This document shows positions 23,687 through 34,415 of a stretch of 64,000 nucleotides of DNA, in pieces (positions within the stretch are counted from its first letter, which is position 1; each line of letters starts with the position of its first letter). Under the pieces are notes generated by a model, which was not told where the DNA came from, did not search any database, and saw only the letters and a list, made by a program, of their open reading frames with translations. The DNA is from Mycogone perniciosa (Eukaryota > Ascomycota > Sordariomycetes > Hypocreales > Hypocreaceae), in contig JAOALB010000032.1 in the NCBI GenBank assembly GCA_025331125.1, positions 248,001-312,000 on the forward strand, written 5' to 3'. Both the position numbers and the translations under genes were made by a program.

Positions 23687-24687
23687 GGCTGCGGCTGGCT
23701 AGAGCTTTCAAGGAGCAATGTGAGTGCGGTCACTAGTCTGGCTACTCAGATAAGCGAAGGGGTTTGCAGTTCAGGTAGCACAATGCTTTAAGTCGACTGT
23801 GTACGAGCGCCTGCGCCAGGCAAGCAAGTTCGGCTGCTGGACTTTGGTGGTGGTGATGGTGATTGTTCCAGCCTTGGGCGTTGCGATGCATGCTGGATGA
23901 TTATCTTATCAAGCGCTTATCTTATCGGCATACTTCTTAACTCCATTAGGCCATTACAACAGAATTCTCGGGAATTTAAGTAACGATTATGGTGGTTTAT
24001 TTCCATTATTCTGGTGCTTGTCACTATTATTCACTGATTGGTTATTTCAATCCCATGATGCCTGATCGTTGCGAACCATATTGAGGGAACGGACTTAGGT
24101 CGCCTAGGCGATATTTCCATCGATACTCGTATGTTCCTATTGCCGGAGCATTTCGTTCTTGATACTCCGTAACTCCATAACTCCATAACTCCGTATACTA
24201 ATTCTCCCAATTAAGCTTAGAGTTTCCAACCTAATCGGTCAATCTATGTACTAAATCTTTTTCGGGTTTCCTCCCTTCTCTGGAATGGATCAAATGCCTT
24301 TGAGGCGGGGTTCGGGGTCCGGTATCTGGCTCCGGACCGGCGGAATGACCCACTGCTCCGGCATTGACCTTTCCGTCATAATACTACGTCATCAACGCCG
24401 GGCCTCCGTCACCACCAACGTAATACCGCTTCTCCATGCCAAGATCTGTATGATAGTTGAAATCCGAAATTGGTTAGACGATGTCCAATTCCATCCATCG
24501 GCTTTCATGTTCTGGGCAAAGAGGTTTCTGGCAGAGCCGGCGGCCCCCAATCCTTTCCTAATCAGCCCATCTTCCTCTCACTCTTTTCGCTCTCTATTTT
24601 TACTCTTGAGCTTCATGGCTTTTTTATTCGATATCCTTAAAATTCATATCTAACGCCGTGTTTGTATCTAATTTATTATCAACCACC
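23687..24687. other. Divergent intergenic region, 1.0 kb
   Basis: Upstream DNA of both the kinase and the Sfk1-like gene. It includes the ACTCC(G/A)TA tandem array at 24163-24198 and a CCGG-rich dyad near 24310-24345 (GGTCCGGTATCTGGCTCCGGACC). A frame at 24285-24653 has no conserved features and was not called. Confidence 0.55.
24163..24198 (+). repeat. Short tandem array of ACTCC(G/A)TA
   Basis: Four near-identical units (ACTCCGTA, ACTCCATA, ACTCCATA, ACTCCGTA) follow each other without spacers. The unit is half of the TACGGAGTACTCCGTA palindrome found elsewhere in the window. Confidence 0.85.
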
Positions 24688-25667
24688 ATGGCGGCAAAGG
24701 GTTTGATATCCTATTGGGTGAGCTTCAAGACCAATTCTGCGTTTCTCGTGCTTCCGCACGATGGTTCAATATCTCAGTTCAACAACTCCTTTACTAACGC
24801 CCCATCGTCCTCGGTAGATGCTCCCCGTCATATCCAGCCTCTTTTGGCTGGCCACACTTCTAGGCCTGCTCCTCTACTGGATCATCAACACCAATAGCCG
24901 CCACTACTCTTCCATGTCCGACAACCAAAACATCGCGTACATCAGCGACGTTGGCGCAGATGAGTTAAAACCGCTGTTCATTGCAGGCTCTGTGATCACC
25001 ACAGTCTTCCTCGACCTGTCCTTCGTCTCCGAACGCTGGCTACGGCATAGGGGCCGGCTCGTTCCCAACACGAGTATTGGCGAGAAGATCCTCTCCGGCC
25101 TTACCATCGTTTTTGCCCTTGTTGGCACAGCAGGCTTGATTTTGCTGTCTGTTTTCGATACGGCTCGCTACAATGTGTTGCATAATATATTCCTCTTGCT
25201 CTTCATCGCCGGATACTTGCTCTCCGCCGTGTTCATTTGCTGGGAATACCAGAGATTAGGCATAAGTAAGTTCTCTCTCAGCCTCTACTCGGTGAAAATA
25301 CATGTTTTCTCATTTCAATTACAAAGAGCACCGCCAGCACGCCGTCTTACGAATCTCCTTCTGGATTAAACTCACCTTCATCCTCGTCGAACTCGTCCTC
25401 GCTGTTGTCTTCGCCGTCACCACATTCACCCGCCAGGCCAATATCGCTGCCATCTTCGAATGGATCGTCGCCTTTGTCTTTACTTTCTACATCTTATCCT
25501 TTGTTATTGATCTCCTCCCGGCAATTCATACCAAGCCTTATACTGCTCGATTCGAGAAGCCGCATGAGAGGGATATGGAACTGGCCAACAACGGCCATGA
25601 CAACGACTTGGATCGCTCGCCCTATCCCAATGGCTACCGTAGTGACACAGCACCATCAAACTTCTAA
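24688..25667 (+). CDS. Frag1/DRAM/Sfk1-family multi-pass membrane protein
   Basis: Three exons: 24688-24717 (30 nt), 24818-25265, 25327-25667; 272 residues. It starts MAAKGLISYW, joined to MLPVISSLFWLATLLGLLLYWIIN (membrane segment 1). The luminal/extracellular loop HYSSMSDNQNIAYISDVGADELKPLF carries the DRAM-family IAYISDxGA motif. Five further hydrophobic segments follow, then a polar Asn/Asp-rich cytoplasmic tail. Yeast Sfk1 links the PI4-kinase Stt4 to the plasma membrane and affects phosphatidylserine/ergosterol asymmetry; the role of this copy is inferred only from family. The last intron has a GTAAGT donor and an AAG acceptor (25326), chosen because it alone keeps RLGI-K-HRQHAVLRISFW in frame. 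Confidence 0.87.
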
Positions 25668-26048
25668 TTTCTTTTATCATTTATCTACCTGTTTCAATCT
25701 CTTCATAGAAATTCTGAAAGAATACAATTTGGTGCATCACTGGTTCACAACCGCCAAGTGGGGGTAATGTTAATTAATGCATGGAGATACATATTTATCA
25801 TGACTTCTGAATAGACAAATGAATAGAGCATCTCAAAGTCCACATGTTCGAAATCCCACCAGTGCCATCAGAAATATATCCACTACTCATGCGGCGCCAG
25901 TCTGGTGCGCGAATGCAACACAAAGAAATCATTTCCTCCCTCTAACGCCAGATCGACTATGAGAATTCTTTTACAAAGACAGGACCGGTAGCCCAATGTA
26001 TCCTTGCTAGAGTATGTTCGCTCTTGATGTACATCATCTCCCTGAGAC
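25668..26048. other. Convergent 3' intergenic region
   Basis: 3' flanks of the Sfk1-like gene and Eis1. No other feature recognised. Confidence 0.6.
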
Positions 26049-28358
26049 TCATCGATCTATTATCTCTCGAAATCGGGAGTCGCGCGTAGGGCTGCTACTC
26101 GAGCGGGACGTATTTTCTGTGATTGGCCTTGGTGGCTCAAGGCTTGCACGCCTACTGTTCGTTGTCTCTTGCTCAATGAGTGAGCTAACAGGACTTACAC
26201 CGCGGGAGTCCTTATTATTTGACACTTCAGCGTGGTTGCCCGTCTCATCGTCTCCACTCTTTCCAGCCAGTGCAACATCACGTATGCTTGAAGGTTGGTG
26301 ATCCAGGCTTGTTGTACTGTGGTCCATACCGGACTCTCTGAGCGCTGCGCCACCGATGAAGCTCTTCCGTTTCTCACCATGATCCCCGAAGGACTTGCCT
26401 CTCGAAAAACGATTCTTAATCCAACCCTTCACTCTGGATGTGGGTGAAGTGGGCTCTTCACTGGTTTTGCCCTGTGAGTCACTCTCGGCGTTTTCCATAG
26501 CGGAATCGAGCGTTTGGTGAGCCCCAGACGCAGTGGTTTCGTGAATATTCTGAATTTCCTCGTTGCCTTCGTCTCTTTCGTCGTCACCCTCACGGGTATG
26601 GGCGACTGCTTCCGACTTCGATCTGCGTTTCTCTTCCTTAGCCAACCGCCGTTGCTCGGCCTTGGCTGCCTTTTCCTCTTCCCTCTTAGCCTTCTCCTCT
26701 TGTTTCTCCTGAAGTTTCCTGGCCTTTTCTTGTTGTTTGTCTTCCTCTGTGATATACAATTAGTAAATGATATACCGCATAGCACCCAGTGAGTGGCAAG
26801 AGGCAACGCGTCAACATACCTTTCGCCCTCTTCTGGATCTCCTTTAGCTCACGTTCACGGGTCTTTTCCCTCTCCGCTTCAGCCTTCTTAGCCTCCTCTT
26901 CCATCTTAAGGGTGGCTAGTCGCTCTCTCTCATTCTCGGCCTTCTCGCGGATATCGTCCAACACAGGTTGGACTCTCCTGGCGGCAATAGCATCGACCTC
27001 ATCGGCATCCATAAACTTGCCGCCTCCAATGTCGATCTTGCCCCTGCCTTGTGTCCTCGTTTCATGGCGAAACTGGGCGGCCTGCTGAGCCTTTATCTCC
27101 CAAATGCTTAGAATTGCTGGATTGACCTTCCCAGTTTCCCTGTAAACTTTCTCATCCATTCCCTGGAGGCGAGCCTTGACATTCCGTTGCGCGGCAGCCA
27201 AGACGGCCTCTCGATCTTTTTCACGCTTCTCTTGATCGACTTTGGATAGCTGGGAAGAAAACAAGGACATCTGTTGATGTATTTGCTCTGAGCGTTCACG
27301 ATCGTCCATGTCACCAAGGCTCGAGGATCGGTGGCGCAACTTAGAAATAACAGAGAAACGACGACGGGGCGATTGCTCGTTTGCATAGTACTCTTTATAC
27401 AGACGATTCTTGTAATGCTCATCCTGAAGCTTGGTCAGTCGGTCCTGGGCCTGCTTGTAGGCTGCATCTTGCAGGTTGAGATAGGGGCTAGGGTTTGCGT
27501 GGTCGGAGCCATCATGAGTATCATTGGCTGCCGCCTCCCGTCTCTTTTGCTGTTGTTGGTACATCTTCTTGGCCATCTCGACTGCGGATTGGTGAAGCCG
27601 CTCGTTGTTTGTCTTTTCATCCGCTTCAGGTTTGATAGGCGGGTGTGAAGTGAACATGTTCCGGGTCATGGTGGTGACAGAGACAGCACCGACATCCTCC
27701 ATGGGTGATTTATTCATCGAGGCTCGGTGGGCTATGGTAGCACCATTCATGGCACTGGATGAGGCGACGCTTGCATCAGTAGGGGGCGATTCCTTCCGAT
27801 ACGAGTGTGCTCTCGGCCGCGAATGTGTGGCGGCATGTTTCGAGGATGACATGGCACCCTGAGCAGCTGCAAGTGACCTGTCGCCTTGTGCGGTTTGTGG
27901 TGAGTCACCTTTTCGCATGGACTGAGACCGGCTCATATTGAACGCCCGTGTAGCAGCAGAGTTACCGGTTGAGATATTCATGTGTTCGGTGGAAGCCGGT
28001 CGGTTCGCATTGAACGCTTGGGTCGCAGCCGTATTGCCCCACGAGTCGCGCGATGTTTGATTCATGTTGGACTTTTTGAGCGCAGCACCGGCAGAGCCAG
28101 CAGCCAGCATGGCAGCTTTAGCTCCTGCGCTGTCCGAAGTTGGCTGCCAGGACGGCGACATTTTGTAGTCCTTGGCCAAAATGGCGGCGGCAGAGGCAGA
28201 TGAGGTCTTGTCGGGTCTCCAAGGTTCGACTGGCTTATGCGTAGACCAGCCCAGAGAAGCCGCCGCGCTGGCAGCCGCGCCGCCCGAACTGATGCCGGTA
28301 GACGGGAAGCTCGGAAGACTACGAGGATCTGCGTATTTGAGTTTACCGGCGGTTGAGA
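26049..28358 (-). CDS. EIS1: Eis1-like eisosome protein (5' exon not resolved)
   Basis: Two secure exons on the minus strand, 28358-26820 and 26746-26049, with a 73-nt intron between; about 745 residues without the missing N-terminus. Just after the 28359 acceptor the protein reads STAGKLKYADPRSLPSFPSTGISS, then LGWSTHKPVEPWRPDKTSSASAAAILAKDYKMSPSWQP, repeats of NTAATQAFN/NSAATRAFN at the middle, and a long Lys/Glu/Arg coiled coil (LATLKMEEEAKKAEAEREKTRERELKEIQKRAK onward). This architecture matches the Eis1 family of eisosomes, static plasma-membrane furrows organised by Pil1/Lsp1. The C-terminal quarter is acidic/Ser-rich and likely disordered. No ATG lies in frame between the acceptor and MAKDYK (28179), so at least one upstream exon is needed; a candidate ends at 28841 (see findings). 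Confidence 0.83.
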
Positions 28359-30269
28359 CTATGTGCAGTGTGAGCAGCCGATTCGTCTTTGTGGTTGCGA
28401 GTGTGTAAGTACCGGCTGGCTCGATTGAAGCCTGTCAAGTACAACACGGAGGATCGGAATTGGGCCGCAGGAGAAAATCCAAAATAGAACATTTTCAGAC
28501 AGAATAGCAGGGGCAGTGTTTCATATCCACGTACAAGAGAGAGGCTCATGAAAGTGCTGGGAAAACGCCTTTCCTCCGCCAGCCTCTGTGGCTGTTTGCA
28601 TTATAGCCGAGAATGTGGGGTGGCTCGCGATGGCTCTGCGACGTCACCAATCCCACGTCAGAGGATGTCGCAGTTTGGCTGGTCAAGTGATGCTCCACAC
28701 TGCAAGTTGCAGCGCAATGCAAAAGGCAGGCAAATAGGGAATGAATCCAGTTGAGGAGCTTCTCGTATAAACGCAATGTCTAAAGTTAACGCTCAGGCGG
28801 CCAAGCTTAGGCTCAGTTGGGTAGCCAGCTCTTAGCTCACCGCGCTCATCAGTGGAGGGCTTCGTTGTACGATTTGCAGGGTCTGCAGAGCAGTAGCAGG
28901 AGCAGTACGGAGTAGCTGCAGCCACATTGATGTGGGGAAGAGAAATACGGGATGCAGAACGATCAAAGAAAGCTCCGACCGGGGACAGCGGGATGGCTTG
29001 GGATATATATGTATGCATGAGCAACGTTCTGGGTGGGCGGATTGGAACGGCCGGCACACTAAAACAGACGACGACATCCGAAAAATCAAGGCATCTTGAT
29101 CATAGAGGAACCAGTTCTTGATCCACTGCCACCAAGCTATCGCAGGCCCGTTGCTCAGACCAAACTCTACCCCAGAATGGGTGTTGAGGCTGACGTCATG
29201 GAGGCGCTCCGTTAGATCTTGGTGCATGACGCTATGCGGCCTTGAGAGGCGCAAGCTTTTCCTGGACCGGCGCATCTGATGATTCAGGTCAAATTCGTTC
29301 TGTTGTGGAACAGGTGGAACTGCCGCTGATCGATCATGGAACATGCCGATCCGGGGCATGCCAGCATCCTTCATACTCGTCCAAGGTAGATGACTAAGCC
29401 CACATTCTCAACCCTTTTGTCGTCTCCTCTCCTGCAAGAGCTGGTTCATGGCACACTGTGAACGCCCACCTTGTCATTCATTGGATATTCAGGCTCACCG
29501 TCGATGCGAGATGTTATCTAGCATCCAACTCAATTGGATTGCCGAGAGTCTTGGAATGTAAGTGGAGCTGATTGACGATGACGTGAGTCGTGGCCTCGGC
29601 CGATGTACGGCCTCTCGCCGGGAGTGATACGGCCCGTTCAGTCAGGACCCTGATTGCCTGATTGACGCCCACTGAAAGTCTAAAATTCACCGCCTGAACC
29701 CGCTGCACCAGCGCGTGCTGCCAGCGGTCACCAAGGGACACCCTTGGTATAGATGGATGCACCCTGCAGCCTTAATTCAACGATACGACCTCATGATAGA
29801 TGCACTATATATATATACGAGAAAAGAAAGAAGGGAAACACAAACCAACGATCAATCATTGGCTATGAGGAACGTCCTTTCAAAGGCAGGAGCGAATTCG
29901 TATCCCTCTTCATCATGAGGCCAACTGGAAGTAGCACGCCCGCTTGCTTATCTATGACAGTAACGAGCAAAAAACTACTCCGTACATTGACGAAAGCAAT
30001 GCACCGAATTTGAGACACAGACAAGAATGACCAATGAAGACTATTCGGGACAAACAGATTCAAACCCAAATGTAAAAAATATTGATTTAACCGGAGTACG
30101 GAGTAGCATAGACAGAAAGGCCAGGTTGACAAATCAATGCTGACGACTGTGTGGGACGAATTCCAGCACCAGGCTGCTCCTTTTCTCACGCGACTTCACT
30201 GACCAGATACCAACCTCAACCAAATAACACACGCCCACCACCATTCATTATCTCCTGTATATACACGAT
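28359..30269. other. Poorly resolved 5' region of Eis1 and promoter of the phosphatase gene
   Basis: Carries TACGGAGTA (28906-28914, 30097-30105) and TACTCCGTA (29976-29984). A minus-strand frame at 29057-28841 ends in a good GTGAGC donor whose phase fits the Eis1 acceptor. A TATATATATA run at about 29807-29818 lies in an otherwise featureless stretch. Confidence 0.45.
28832..29374 (-). other. Unassigned 180-codon open frame, possible small gene or exon
   Basis: Begins with a true ATG (MKDAGMPRIGMFHDRSAAVP) and has an Arg/Ser-rich middle (QMRRSRKSLRLSRPHSV) and WWQWIKNWFLYDQD. The last third overlaps, in another frame, the candidate Eis1 5' exon. I do not recognise it; only its first half looks protein-like. 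It may be chance. Confidence 0.2.
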
Positions 30270-31472
30270 ATGGAACAACATGCCAATTTTCCACAAGTCA
30301 GAAACTTCAGAGATGTTGGCAAGACCGTCAATCTGTTCCTTGGTGAAAGGTCAATACCCAACATGGAGCCTCAAACGAGCAACTTTCACGTCTCTCTCGA
30401 CACCAATTAATGTTAGATTAGGCGTATTCGCGAAGGCCTCTTCTATCGCTCCGCAAGATTAGGTATGAACAACCGTCTGCTGGAATTATAATATCTTGTT
30501 CATAGCGTCCTCCATCTAGATGAAGCCACACCCGACGATAAGAGAATCATCCGAGATGGCCTGAATATCAGAACCATCATAGACTTGCGCACAGAGTTAG
30601 TTGGCCACATACACGCTGTAATCTCTCCCCGCATATCATGTAATCTGACTCGAGCATAGAACAGAGATTCTCAAGCAAGCTGAAAAGCATAAGGCAAGGC
30701 TGGACACCGCTGACTCTCCCGATGCTGCCGCGGAGAGCCCGGAGCCTCATCACATCGATGGCCTAGACTACCGGGGAATCAAGATCACAGGAAAATCCTT
30801 CGAGACTCACCTCTTGAGACAGCTTCCGTGGTGGGATCTCTTGTGAGTCCCCGACTGCCCCTTCCCTCGTATGCTATCCTCAACGATAACTGACTGGCGT
30901 ACTCGATCTTAACAGCAAAGCCATCATCCTCTATATGCTGGGATACCAGATACACGTTGCGAGGATCATGAGCCGCCAAGTCATGCTACCTCGCGGGCTC
31001 GTTGGACTCGGTCTAGATGTCCTTGACCACTCCGGCTCCGAAATCTGCGAGGCGTTATCATTATACACCACGCCTTGGCCGTTGCCCTCAATTGTCCACT
31101 GCACACAAGGAAAAGACCGGACAGGTAAAAACACAATTCTACGCCCATTGCTCCTTGACCATTGTTGGCTTACATACAGTCTTGGCAGGGCTCGTTTGCA
31201 CTCTAATATTGATGATACTTGGGATTCCAAGATCTGCCATTGAGCACGACTACTTCCTTACTGACGCCGCTCTCCAACAGAGTCGAGAGGAGATGGTGGT
31301 AGAGATTAACGAAATTGGTCTCCCGGATGATTGGGCCGGCACCGCAGGGGATATGATTGTGGCAATCGAAAAGCACTTGAAGGAAACGTATGGGGGCCTG
31401 GAAGAATACCTCGACCAGATTGGCTTTGGCCCATTACAACGTACCCAGATCAGGGAGACACTGCTGTATTGA
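30270..31472 (+). CDS. Tyrosine/serine protein phosphatase with HCxxxxxR active site
   Basis: Six exons: 30270-30349, 30422-30462, 30520-30595, 30660-30842, 30916-31124, 31189-31472; 290 residues. The N-terminus NFRDVGKTVNLFLGERRIREGLFYRSARLDEA is the start typical of this family (Y_phosphatase3). IIDLRTETE is at about 60-68. The phosphate loop VHCTQGKDRTG gives Cys and Arg of the HCX5R signature near residues 187-195, with the intron placed directly in RTG. After it comes LVCTLILMILGIPRSAIEHDYFLTD, which supplies the family's general EYxLT-like element. Function: hydrolysis of phosphotyrosine/serine or possibly phosphoinositides; substrate not predictable. Intron 1 uses a GTCAAT donor. The last acceptor was set at GGCAG (31188) rather than the earlier ACAG (31178) because it restores DRTGL; both stay in frame. 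Confidence 0.86.
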
Positions 31473-31584
31473 ATTACGAGTAGCTGGAACAATCCCAACA
31501 GTACTACATGCTACTCTGTAGTAGCATCAGTATCACTAAGTGAAACACCAAGCGGTCAACACAGTTGCTACAGCATCAGACATT

Positions 31585-32843
31585 CTATTTCTTTCTAAAG
31601 CGTCCCTGCAACCAGCAGCGATACATCTTAATCTTTTCAGCTCTATTCACGAGCAGTCGCTGATCGATACCCAGATTCTCAACTGTGAATCTTGGCACGT
31701 CACGCTCTTCGCCATTGTCCGCAGCATCCGGTCCAGACCAGATACCCACAAGCTCATCCCTGTCAAAGAAGTAGACACGGGTACCGTCGCCTCTGATGTA
31801 GAAGTTCTCTTCCAGGTATCGCCCCTTTCGGAAACGGACTTGAGCCAGGTCCCCTCTTCCATAGTCTCGGAAGCAGACCAGCCCTCCAGGTTTCAAAAGT
31901 CTGTGAACATTGCGCACTGCCGTAGCCCATTCCCGTGGAGACAAGGCGGAAAATATGAAGATCATGATGGCCACGTCTACAGTGCCTTCCTCGAGGCCGG
32001 GGGGAAGACTTTCCCCTGCGGCATCCCACACGTCGGCTTGGATGTGTTGGGGATCATAAGATTCGTGATTGCGCATCACATCTACGGCTGTTTTAGAAAA
32101 GTCGCACGCATGAATCTTCAGGTGTGGATTCTTATTCTTGGCCAGCACCGGGAAAGCTGTGTTGCCAGCTCCTGCCCCGATCTCCAACAAGACCTGTGGC
32201 CCAGCATCCTCTTTGGTCACCTCGGCCAGGATGGGAAACTCTTGCTGAAGCCATTTACGGTCTTTGAAGAAATTGGATGTATTATTCTTGTAGAACAAGT
32301 TCCACCACTTTTCGGGATTCGTATTAAACCTATCTTCAGGTTTGAGTTAGCACCAAGACTTGCACAAGACTACAACGTGTACAGAAAGGTGAATAGGTGT
32401 TGTATCAGATGGGAGCGAAAGAATTGAAGGTAAGGTTTGTCATCAGTAGTTTCAGATGAACTATGCATTGGATTGGGTATCATCATAACACCGCAGAGAA
32501 AGTGGTAAGAAAATTGGGGTGTATACATACTCTTGTCAAAGTCAGATACGGGAGACTGACGCTGCTTGTCCAGCTGTTGCTCTGCATATGCCTTGTATGC
32601 ATCGTCAGTCTCAACGTGATCCCAGGCATTGAACTCGAAGACATCATCTCCTGCCTCAAGATACCGACTGCCGAACTGAAAAGGATCACTCCTCTTCAAG
32701 TTATTGGCAGGGTTGTGTGACCGATGAGGTAGCACTTCGGTTGGAAGTTCGCCATCATCACCTGTCACTTTCAAGGCGGCCATTTCCTCCGATGGCGGTA
32801 CGATGGCAGCGGCGCCATTAACATCAGCATTGATGAGCGCCAT
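31585..32843 (-). CDS. TRM140: tRNA N3-methylcytidine methyltransferase (Trm140/METTL2 family)
   Basis: Two exons: 32843-32531 and 32333-31585, 197-nt intron; 353 residues. It methylates C32 of tRNA-Thr/Ser anticodon loops using S-adenosylmethionine. Exon 1 ends with the family hallmark SDPFQFGSRYLEAGDDVFEFNAWDHVETDD and QSPVSDFDK; exon 2 resumes NRFNTNPEKWWNLFYKNNTSNFFKDRKWL. The SAM-binding motif is VLLEIGAGAGNTAFP at about residues 150-164, followed by HACDFSKTAVDVM. The acceptor is AAG at 32334, chosen because it restores DFDKNRFN; a TAG acceptor five bases downstream breaks the phase. Unlike yeast Abp140 there is no actin-binding N-terminal part and no frameshift. ATG 32843 is the first in frame; upstream frame is open but ATG-less. 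It is tail-to-tail with the phosphatase, 112 bases apart. Confidence 0.92.
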
Positions 32844-33276
32844 AGCCAAACCGACTGCGCACAGAGGACTCGCGCGCAGCACCAGGAGATGTGTCTTCGA
32901 CCACTCAGCGTGAAGGGTCACCTTGCCATGAGTAGAAGGAAGAGAAGGAAATGTGAAAGCTCGAAAATTTCAAAACGTTTTAAGATGGAGTTAATAAACC
33001 ACAAGTGGGGGCAGGATTCTGCTCTTGTCATTGGTCAGAATCGTCGGGATCGGTATGTTAATAATCCGGGAAAGGCCATGGAACGTAAGGTACGTACCCT
33101 CAAGCTCTCTAGTGCCACTTACGACGTAGATGACAACTACTGCTACAGCCAAACCAACAGCGAGCAACGTTTCAATACCATGTTGGGTAGCTCGTCAATG
33201 ACAACCATTTGAACGAAGCCGCCTGGTTTTCTCTAATAATAAATCCAGTGATCTTTCAGCACAGTCCTCCTCCAAG
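32844..33276. other. Divergent promoter region (Trm140 / EMC2)
   Basis: 433 bases of upstream sequence shared by two housekeeping genes. No recognisable element. Confidence 0.5.
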
Positions 33277-34415
33277 ATGTCACCATCACTTCTCCGGCCG
33301 CAAGGCAACCTCTCTCCCGCCGAAGCCTTGCAACTTGCGCAACAGGCCCCAGAAATCTTACGAAAGAACCCCAAAGCCTTCTCCGTATCGCCTCTCCAGT
33401 CTCTTTTCTCGGCTCCCGAAACGGCCGATTTGTGGACTATTTACGAGAACCTACTGTTATCGTGCCTGCGCACCGGCAACGACGAGGCAGCGCATCAGTG
33501 CTTGGAGAGATTGGTACTTCGGTTTGGGGGTAAGGATGAGCGCATTGAGGCTTTGAAGGGGCTAGTCAAAGAGGCGGAGGCCACGAACAACAGTGAACTT
33601 GAACAAGTATTGAAGGAGTATGAAGCCATCTTGGCCCAAAATGACACGAACATTGTGAGGGACATACGCCCATACTTCGAAATGAATGCTGGCAACTGAC
33701 GTGCAACAGCCCATTGCCAAGAGGAAGATCGCTTTGTTGCGCTCAATGGGCAAGATTCCAGAATCGATCGAGGCCCTAACATCGCTCCTCGACTTCTCTC
33801 CGACAGATGCAGAAGCTTGGGTGGAGCTGGGTGAATTGTATCTGTCCCAGGGTCTCTATGCGCAGGCCATCTACGCACTAGAAGAGGCCCTTGTTCTGGT
33901 TCCAAATGCGTGGAATGTGAGCTATGTTTCCTGGAAATCCACTCTAGGTTTCAAGATTTCTAACTGGACCAGCTTCATGCTCGTTTAGGCGAAGTGTCAT
34001 TGATGGCCGCCGAATCTAGCACTGAAAGTACTCCGCAGAAGTACCTCGGCGGAAGTTTGAAACGCTTCTGTAGAAGTATTGAGCTGTGCGAAGACTACTT
34101 ACGAGGCTATTACGGATTAAAACTGGTTAGAAGCATGGCCTACCTCCTATTCTACGATTCAACTGACACCCATCATAGGTCACTGATAAACTCTTGGGTG
34201 GAGCAGGGAAAGCTAAGAAGCAGTCAGAGACTGATGAGTTTACCTTGCCGGAACAACCAACCATTGAGAAGCTTAACTTGGCGGCAACAAGGAAGTTGGG
34301 CGAGATTGTGCGGCGGTACGATGCGAAAGAGCGGCTTTGGCAAGGGTATGATGCCGGGGAAATCGCCGCAGCTCGCGATCTCTTTGCCAGGTCTTCATCC
34401 GGGGTAGTGCGATGA
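33277..34415 (+). CDS. EMC2: ER membrane protein complex subunit 2 (TPR protein)
   Basis: Four exons: 33277-33654, 33710-33916, 33973-34125, 34179-34415, with three introns of only 53-56 nt; 324 residues. TPR-like helices run through the protein: ENLLLSCLRTGNDEAAHQCLERLVLRFG, KRKIALLRSMGKIPESIEALTSLLDFSPTDAEAWVELGELYLSQGLYAQAIYALEEALVLVPNAWNLHARLGEV, then YLGGSLKRFCRSIELCEDYLRGYYGLKLV. This matches EMC2/Oca3/TTC35, the soluble cytosolic subunit of the EMC insertase that puts tail-anchored and multipass proteins into the ER. The VTDKLLGG-KKQSETDEF linker and LNLAATRKLGEIVRRYDA close the family domain. Every intron is phase 0. Confidence 0.93.

Noticed and set aside
24285..24653. 122-codon frame upstream of the Sfk1-like gene
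   Set aside because: No protein-like features beyond a hydrophobic end; position fits promoter and leader sequence.
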